The position numbers and the translations under genes are program-made. A stretch of 64,000 nt of DNA from Vibrio panuliri (GTDB taxonomy: Bacteria; Pseudomonadota; Gammaproteobacteria; Enterobacterales; Vibrionaceae). Shown piece after piece: positions 59,106 to 64,000 of the stretch (positions are counted from its first letter, which is position 1; the number at the start of each line of letters is the position of its first letter). Below the pieces are notes generated by a model, which was not told the origin of the DNA, ran no database searches, and was given only the letters and a program-made list of their open reading frames with translations. Location: NCBI RefSeq assembly GCF_009938205.1, contig NZ_AP019655.1, forward strand, positions 1,364,001 to 1,428,000, read 5' to 3'.

Positions 59106-60854
59106 ATGTCTGATTTAAACCTACTCCGTTATTATGCTCGTCTGACACCGCTGGGGTCGGATCAAGATATTAAGATCGCACTCGCTGATGTAGCCAATAC
59201 TCTATTTACCAGCACTCGGCACGCACGAAATTTACTTGGCGACATGCACAAACTTGATTGGTTAAGCTGGACTCCTAAAGTTGGGCGTAATCAACGCTCT
59301 ACACTACGGCTTAAGATTGAGTTAAAAGAGTTAAAAATCCAGCTTGCAACCAAACGCATCGAACAGGGCAAGTACGAAAAAGCGTTATCAATTTTAGATA
59401 ATGACGAACGCGCCTTTGGTCTTTTACTCCAGTCGACCTCTGGTGCCTCTTTTCGTGAAGGACGGCTGCATATTCAGTTAACCTATAAGCGCCCGTTCGA
59501 ACAATTGGTTCCCCACCAACGACACCGCTCAAGTGAGCGCTATTTGATCCGCCAAATCTATTGCTGTTTGGTCAGTTGTGACTTCGAAGGACGACTAGAA
59601 CCACAGCTTGCTCATCACTGGCAACAGGATGAACAAGCGCAACAATGGACTTTTTATTTAAGACCGGGGCTCACCTTTCACAACGGCACCGCCATCAATG
59701 CTCACACCATTGCTGAGTTGTTTACACGCTTACTAGAACTGGAACACTATCATCCTGATCTCGACCACTTAGTCGATATTTCAGCCCCCATGGACAATAA
59801 AGTGGTGTTTACACTTTCTCAGCCAGATCAAGGCTTTGCTGGTCTTTTATCCGGGATTAAGTTTTCCATCCAGCCACTCTCACAATTGCAAGAAAACTAT
59901 CAAGGTCCGGTGGTAGGAAGTGGGGTCTTTGAAGTTATAGAACATTCCAACACTAGGCTCTGCCTACAAGCTTTTGAGCAATATTACGCATGCCGCGCGC
60001 TGACCGACTTAGTCACGATTTGGCAATTAGACGAAAAAGAACTCAAACAGAAGCAGATTGAAACCAACCAATCAAGCAGTCAAAGTCATCATGCTTGTCA
60101 CTACTATCTAACCTCTGAAGGGGACAATACAGCGGAAGCAGTGCAACATACTAGAATCGAAGATGGTTGTATGTTTTTACTGTTTAATCAACGCAGTAGT
60201 AGGCCACTCGACACTTTACAGCAGCGTTACCTATCGAGCGTGATTACGCCAGAAAGCACTTACCGCCATTTGCAACAAGAGCGAAAGACGTTTGGTAGTG
60301 AAAATGCTTACAACTTGCTACCACAGTGGCATAAAGTCATACGCCCGATTGCCGAACCCTGCTCATTGCCAAGTAAAATCAGCATTGCTGTCTACGATTA
60401 CAACTCGTTAATCAACTGCGCCTATGCTGTTGCTGAGCAACTTAAACTATTGGGCATTGAGGTTGTCGTGAACATTTACTCGTTTAGAGAGTTGAATCAA
60501 CGCTCGGAAAGACACCAGTTGCTTGAAGACTTGATTGTTCACAATATTAACCTTGATGACAATCGCCACTCATCAGCATTTGGCAGCCTATTTCATAACC
60601 CAATTTTACAAGCCAGTATTGGTGACAAGGCGCAAGCTTGGTTGTCTGAGTCACTCAAACATTTACGCGCTAATACCCCACTCGAGCATTATTTAGATGC
60701 CCTTGAGCCCATCGCATCATCATTGATTAATCAGTATCTGTTGTTGCCCATTTTCCACCATAGACAAACCTTGCGTTTCCACGGCGTTTTAAAAGATGTC
60801 GCTCTAACAAACTGGGGTTGGCCGGACATTCGTAACGTTTGGTCAGCCGACTAA
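59106..60854 (+). CDS. sgrR: SgrR family transcriptional regulator
   Basis: The 582-residue protein joins an N-terminal winged helix-turn-helix of about 100 residues (NLLRYYARLTPLGSDQDIKI... with DVANTLFTSTRHARNLL near 30) to a domain related to the SBP_bac_5 solute-binding proteins (residues about 160-580), with LTYKRPFEQLVPHQRHR near 126-142 and LAHHWQQDEQAQQWTFYLRPGLTFHNG near 180-206 in the family pattern. Enteric SgrR activates the small RNA SgrS during sugar-phosphate stress. Here the gene is followed by a glycine betaine-type ABC transporter, so it probably senses a ligand related to that transporter. ATG at 59106 is chosen (AAGGGTG ten bases upstream) over a GTG nine bases earlier. 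A terminator follows. Confidence 0.9.
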   Translation: MSDLNLLRYYARLTPLGSDQDIKIALADVANTLFTSTRHARNLLGDMHKLDWLSWTPKVGRNQRSTLRLKIELKELKIQLATKRIEQGKYEKALSILDNDERAFGLLLQSTSGASFREGRLHIQLTYKRPFEQLVPHQRHRSSERYLIRQIYCCLVSCDFEGRLEPQLAHHWQQDEQAQQWTFYLRPGLTFHNGTAINAHTIAELFTRLLELEHYHPDLDHLVDISAPMDNKVVFTLSQPDQGFAGLLSGIKFSIQPLSQLQENYQGPVVGSGVFEVIEHSNTRLCLQAFEQYYACRALTDLVTIWQLDEKELKQKQIETNQSSSQSHHACHYYLTSEGDNTAEAVQHTRIEDGCMFLLFNQRSSRPLDTLQQRYLSSVITPESTYRHLQQERKTFGSENAYNLLPQWHKVIRPIAEPCSLPSKISIAVYDYNSLINCAYAVAEQLKLLGIEVVVNIYSFRELNQRSERHQLLEDLIVHNINLDDNRHSSAFGSLFHNPILQASIGDKAQAWLSESLKHLRANTPLEHYLDALEPIASSLINQYLLLPIFHHRQTLRFHGVLKDVALTNWGWPDIRNVWSAD

Positions 60855-61237
60855 TTCAACGCTTAATTTGCATATTTATTTCAAGTCCATCACTGTTATT
60901 AAATCCATGACGTGATGGACTTTTCCTTTCCATTGCTCATTTCAACACCGCCACCATCCGAGCATTTTTTAACCCCTCGTCAACCCCTACCATAATGCGA
61001 TCTGGATCAAATCATTAGAATTCTAATTACCATTGTTTCATTAACGATTTAATTCACCCAGCCAAGCCTATTCTCACGGGGGTTTAATTGACCTCAAAAA
61101 GCAAAAAAACAGCTTAAATAAGGACTTAAATAGGCATGTAGACTATATCATTTCGCTAAAGTTACATTTCTCAATAGTTTGAACTCTAATAAATATTTAG
61201 GTAACCTTATAGCGTACTTTTGAGAAAGGATATCGAA
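60855..61237. other. 383-base intergenic region upstream of the betaine transporter genes
   Basis: After the sgrR terminator come about 310 bases, AT-rich near 61000-61200, that must hold the transporter promoter, where SgrR may bind. The ribosome site AAAGGAT lies at the right end. No gene or clear palindrome is seen. Confidence 0.6.
60883..60928 (+). terminator. Terminator after sgrR
   Basis: AAGTCCATCAC and GTGATGGACTT pair around an 18-base loop, followed by TTCCTTTCC. It lies 28 bases after the stop. Confidence 0.85.
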
Positions 61238-62227
61238 ATGAAACTAAAATTCGCGGCTCTGTTGGTCGCTGGATTAGTGTCTGCACATGCGTCTGCTGAC
61301 GAATGTGGCAAAGTCACCATCGCTGAAATGAACTGGAATTCTGCAAGTTTAATCGCCAATCTAGATCAGTTTATTCTCAACGAAGGATATGGTTGTGAAG
61401 CAGAACTCGTCCCGGGTGATACGATGCCAACTGGCGCATCCATGATCGAGAAGAGTCAACCAGATATCGCTCCTGAGATGTGGACCAATGCTCTTAAAGA
61501 ATCCCTTGACCGTGGTGTCGCAGAAAAACGCTTACGCTATGCGGGTAAGGCGTTAGTCGAAGGTGGTGAAGAAGGTTTTTGGGTACCGAAGTACATGGTT
61601 GAAAAATACCCTGAGCTAGCCACTATCGAAGGTGTCAAAAAACACGTCAGCCTTTTCCCTCATCCTGAAGATTCAGAAACGAGCGCATTCTATAGCTGCC
61701 CAGCGGGTTGGAACTGTCAAATCAGCGCAGGCAATCTTTTCAAAGCAATGGATCTTGATGCAGCGGGCTTCACTATCGTTGATCCAGGTTCAAGTGCGGG
61801 ATTATCTGGCTCTATCGCCAAAGCGTTTGCCCGTGAAGAAGCATGGTTTGGTTACTACTGGGCACCAACGGCCATTTTGGGTAAATACGAAATGGTGAAA
61901 GTGGACTTTGGTTCTGGCGTCGATAAAGATCAATACCTCAACTGCATCAGCAAAGAAGAGTGTGATTCGCCAAAACCGACTATGTACCCACCATCACCTG
62001 TTAGCACTGTCGTAACTGAAGATTTTGCTACGCGCGTACCTGTTGTTCAGGATTACCTCAATAAACGTGGCTTCACCAATGACCAAATGAACCAACTGCT
62101 TGCATGGATGGAAGATAACCAAGCAAGTGGCGAAGACGCCATGTTCCACTTCTTAGAAACCTACCCTGACACATGGAAGCAATGGCTACCAAAAGAGGTT
62201 GCTGACAAAGTCGCGCAAGCACTTTAA
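61238..62227 (+). CDS. ABC transporter substrate-binding protein, glycine betaine/choline type
   Basis: The 329-residue periplasmic binding protein has a signal peptide (hydrophobic 6-18, cleavage after ASA near 21) and belongs to the OpuAC/ProX family, which binds glycine betaine, choline or related osmolytes through aromatic residues. Tryptophans and tyrosines fitting such a box occur in EMNWNSAS, EMWTNAL, GFWVPKYM and WFGYYWAPTA. The ATG at 61238 follows AAAGGATATCGAA; a TTG 18 bases earlier would spoil the signal peptide. The permease gene follows after 88 bases. Ligand specificity (betaine, choline or a sulfonium such as DMSP) cannot be decided here. Confidence 0.9.
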   Translation: MKLKFAALLVAGLVSAHASADECGKVTIAEMNWNSASLIANLDQFILNEGYGCEAELVPGDTMPTGASMIEKSQPDIAPEMWTNALKESLDRGVAEKRLRYAGKALVEGGEEGFWVPKYMVEKYPELATIEGVKKHVSLFPHPEDSETSAFYSCPAGWNCQISAGNLFKAMDLDAAGFTIVDPGSSAGLSGSIAKAFAREEAWFGYYWAPTAILGKYEMVKVDFGSGVDKDQYLNCISKEECDSPKPTMYPPSPVSTVVTEDFATRVPVVQDYLNKRGFTNDQMNQLLAWMEDNQASGEDAMFHFLETYPDTWKQWLPKEVADKVAQAL

Positions 62228-62315
62228 GCCCTCGACTAACCCAATACAGACTTAACACTCACATCTGTAGTTCTGAAGCGGCACCTGCCGCTTCAGTATT
62301 GATAAGGAACTTAAC

Positions 62316-63215
62316 ATGTCTGACAACAGCTGGCTCAGCGAATTTCCGCAAATGGAACGCGCCGATCTACGAGCCATTCGTAAAACACTTGATGGGGCGT
62401 ACCGCGACTTTTCTCGCGAGTATGGAGACCTAATAGAATCCATTTTTGACCCACTTCTCTCTTTTCTGGTTTGGTTTGAAAAGCTGCTCCTCTCCACACC
62501 TTGGTTTATTGTTTTAGCAGCCTGTTGTGCTCTGGTTTACGCCGCAAGTCGCTCTTGGAAGTTGGTGGTAGGCTGTGCTGTATCACTGCTACTGATCGGC
62601 TACTTTGGCATGTGGGATGACACCATGCGCACACTCAGCATCATCACTGTCTGTACCATGCTCGCCATTGTGCTCGGTATCCCTATTGGTATTGCTATGG
62701 CTCGTTCAAACCGAGTTCAATCCGTGGTTACACCAATGCTCGATATCATGCAAACCATGCCTGCTTTCGTCTACCTGATTCCGGTTGTAATGCTGTTAGG
62801 TATCGGCAAGATCCCAGGTCTTATCGCGGTGGTCATTTACGCGATTCCACCCGTAATTCGCTTAACGAACCTAGGGATTCGCCTAGTCGACAAAGAAGTA
62901 CTCGAGGCTGCCACCGCTTTTGGAGCCAGCAAGAAACAGCGCCTATTTGGCGTGCAACTACCACTTGCAATGCCCACGATAATGGCCGGGATCAACCAAA
63001 CCATTATGATGGCACTCTCGATGGTCGTTATCGCTTCGATGATCGGTGTAAAAGGCTTAGGCCAACCCGTACTAAAATCGATCACCAACCAGTACTTCAC
63101 TTTGGGTCTACTCAATGGCTTTGCCATTGTCGCACTGGCCATCTTGTTTGACCGAGCTTCACAAGCCTATGCCAAACGAACTCAAGCGCATTTAGGAGAT
63201 CTAAAGCATGACTAA
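62316..63215 (+). CDS. Glycine betaine/proline-type ABC transporter permease
   Basis: The 299-residue inner-membrane protein has an N-terminal soluble stretch (about 1-45), a long hydrophobic pair of helices and then the BPD_transp_1 core with five helices. The EAA loop that meets the ATPase is EAATAFGASKKQRLFGVQLPLAMP near 197-220, and the preceding DIMQTMPAFVYLIPVVMLLGIG near 143-164 is characteristic of ProW/OpuAB-type permeases. It lies 88 bases after the binding-protein gene and overlaps the ATPase gene by 8 bases. Together they form one ABC importer for a quaternary amine. Confidence 0.92.
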   Translation: MSDNSWLSEFPQMERADLRAIRKTLDGAYRDFSREYGDLIESIFDPLLSFLVWFEKLLLSTPWFIVLAACCALVYAASRSWKLVVGCAVSLLLIGYFGMWDDTMRTLSIITVCTMLAIVLGIPIGIAMARSNRVQSVVTPMLDIMQTMPAFVYLIPVVMLLGIGKIPGLIAVVIYAIPPVIRLTNLGIRLVDKEVLEAATAFGASKKQRLFGVQLPLAMPTIMAGINQTIMMALSMVVIASMIGVKGLGQPVLKSITNQYFTLGLLNGFAIVALAILFDRASQAYAKRTQAHLGDLKHD

Positions 63216-64000
63216 ACCATTAATTGAGATCACCGGTCTGTACAAGGTGTTTGGTCGAGCACCTAAAAGTGTGATGGAGCAGGTTAAACGCGGTGACAGC
63301 AAAGAGCAGGTACTGGCTGAAACAGGTCATACTGTCGGCTTAAAAGATATCAACTTGAACATTAATCAAGGTGAAATCTTCGTGATTATGGGGCTTTCAG
63401 GCTCTGGTAAATCGACTCTTATTCGTCACTTTAACCGCTTAATAGACCCCACTGAGGGGAAAATCATGGTGGAAGGCATCGACGTTATGCAGCTTTCCAA
63501 CCAAGAGTTGGAAGAGTTTCGTCGTCATAAAATGTCGATGGTTTTCCAGCGTTTTGGCCTGCTTCCCCATCGCACCGTGATTGACAACGTATCATATGGC
63601 CTAGAAATCCAAGGTATTGAGAAAACGGAGCGCTATCAACGTGCCCAAAATTGGCTCGATACCGTTGGATTGAAAGGCTATGAAAAGCAATATCCTGCCC
63701 AGTTGTCGGGCGGCCAGCAGCAACGTGTGGGACTCGCCCGCGCACTCGCCACCGATGCAGAAATATTGCTGATGGATGAAGCCTTCTCCGCGCTTGATCC
63801 ACTTATTCGCAGTGAAATGCAAGACCAGTTAATCGAGCTTCAAGAAAAGCTCCACAAAACCATTATCTTTATTACGCACGACCTAGACGAAGCACTACGC
63901 ATTGGCGATCGCATCGCGATCTTAAAAGATGGTGTTTTGGTTCAGCAAGGGACACCAGATGAAATCTTACTCACCCCTGCCGACGATTATGTAGAGGCCT
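63208..64000 (+). CDS. Glycine betaine ABC transporter ATPase, 3' truncated by the window
   Basis: The start is ATG at 63208, 8 bases inside the permease gene and preceded by TTTAGGAGAT. The 264 codons in the window contain Walker A GLSGSGKST near 83-91, Q-loop MVFQRFGLLPH near 111-121, signature LSGGQQQRVGLARALA near 168-183, Walker B ILLMDEAFSALDP near 188-200, and the switch His in ITHDLDEA near 220. The N-terminal VFGRAPKSVMEQV insertion and the way the domain runs on are typical of ProV/OpuAA enzymes, which usually carry regulatory CBS domains at the C-terminus; that part would lie beyond the window end. The ATPase energises the betaine importer. Confidence 0.93.
   Translation, partial: MTKPLIEITGLYKVFGRAPKSVMEQVKRGDSKEQVLAETGHTVGLKDINLNINQGEIFVIMGLSGSGKSTLIRHFNRLIDPTEGKIMVEGIDVMQLSNQELEEFRRHKMSMVFQRFGLLPHRTVIDNVSYGLEIQGIEKTERYQRAQNWLDTVGLKGYEKQYPAQLSGGQQQRVGLARALATDAEILLMDEAFSALDPLIRSEMQDQLIELQEKLHKTIIFITHDLDEALRIGDRIAILKDGVLVQQGTPDEILLTPADDYVEA

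Noticed and set aside
1..64000. CRISPR arrays, prophage or insertion sequences
   Set aside because: No spaced direct-repeat series, integrase, transposase or phage structural gene was seen in any frame.

Overview
The window reads as a Vibrionaceae chromosome segment, most likely Vibrio. The main support is gene content and close protein resemblance: a PpsR/PpsA pair, a second peptide deformylase, an HMG-CoA reductase, a VF530-type DNA-binding protein, GltS, NDH-2, an ABC-F protein of the YbiT type, many LysR regulators and a SgrR-type regulator beside a glycine betaine transporter. Several of these genes (ppsA, def2, HMG-CoA reductase) lie, from memory, on the second chromosome in other vibrios, so chromosome II is a reasonable inference, not something the sequence proves. 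Base composition looks even, and I see no prophage, integron array, insertion sequence, rRNA, tRNA or CRISPR array.

Layout. 1-5.7 kb: end of secF, a coniferyl-aldehyde-type dehydrogenase, and the divergent ppsR/ppsA pair controlling gluconeogenic phosphoenolpyruvate synthesis. 6-13.6 kb: small envelope proteins (MipA/OmpV, a lipoprotein, DUF3147), a HAD phosphatase, HMG-CoA reductase, def2, an esterase and two unknown proteins. 13.7-23 kb: transport and respiration (GltS, VF530, YbiT, LysE exporter with AraC regulator, DAACS symporter, NDH-2, RarD). 23-27.3 kb: phospholipase-D lipoprotein, unknown membrane protein, YdjM-like membrane hydrolase, orphan type IV pilin-like protein. 27.6-32.5 kb: EmrAB-like tripartite efflux genes followed by mdtL-yidZ. 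32.8-38.7 kb: lipase, then an anaerobic module: glycyl radical enzyme PflF, its activase PflE, a DeoR regulator and divergent fructose-6-phosphate aldolase, with a consensus FNR box and repeated palindromes that look like the DeoR operator. 39-44.5 kb: Fur-box TonB receptor, DUF1330, SDR, radical SAM, LysR.

45-51.3 kb holds the least explained cluster: a membrane-anchored periplasmic protein, an OmpA/glycine-zipper lipoprotein, a five-helix membrane protein with a Pro/Gln-rich tail, a von Willebrand A-like periplasmic protein, and a membrane protein built from two zinc-ribbon/beta/2TM modules. The first four genes are overlapping or tightly spaced and end at a strong terminator. Together they look like an undescribed envelope-spanning system. 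A tiny proline-rich reading frame precedes them.

51.3-58.7 kb: LysR with a divergent FMN reductase, a TRIC channel protein, and a complete glutamine/glutamate acid-resistance operon gadC-glsA-gadB, then DedA. 58.8-64 kb: a long structured stem-loop, the SgrR-type regulator, and a glycine betaine-type ABC transporter (binding protein, permease, ATPase cut by the window end).
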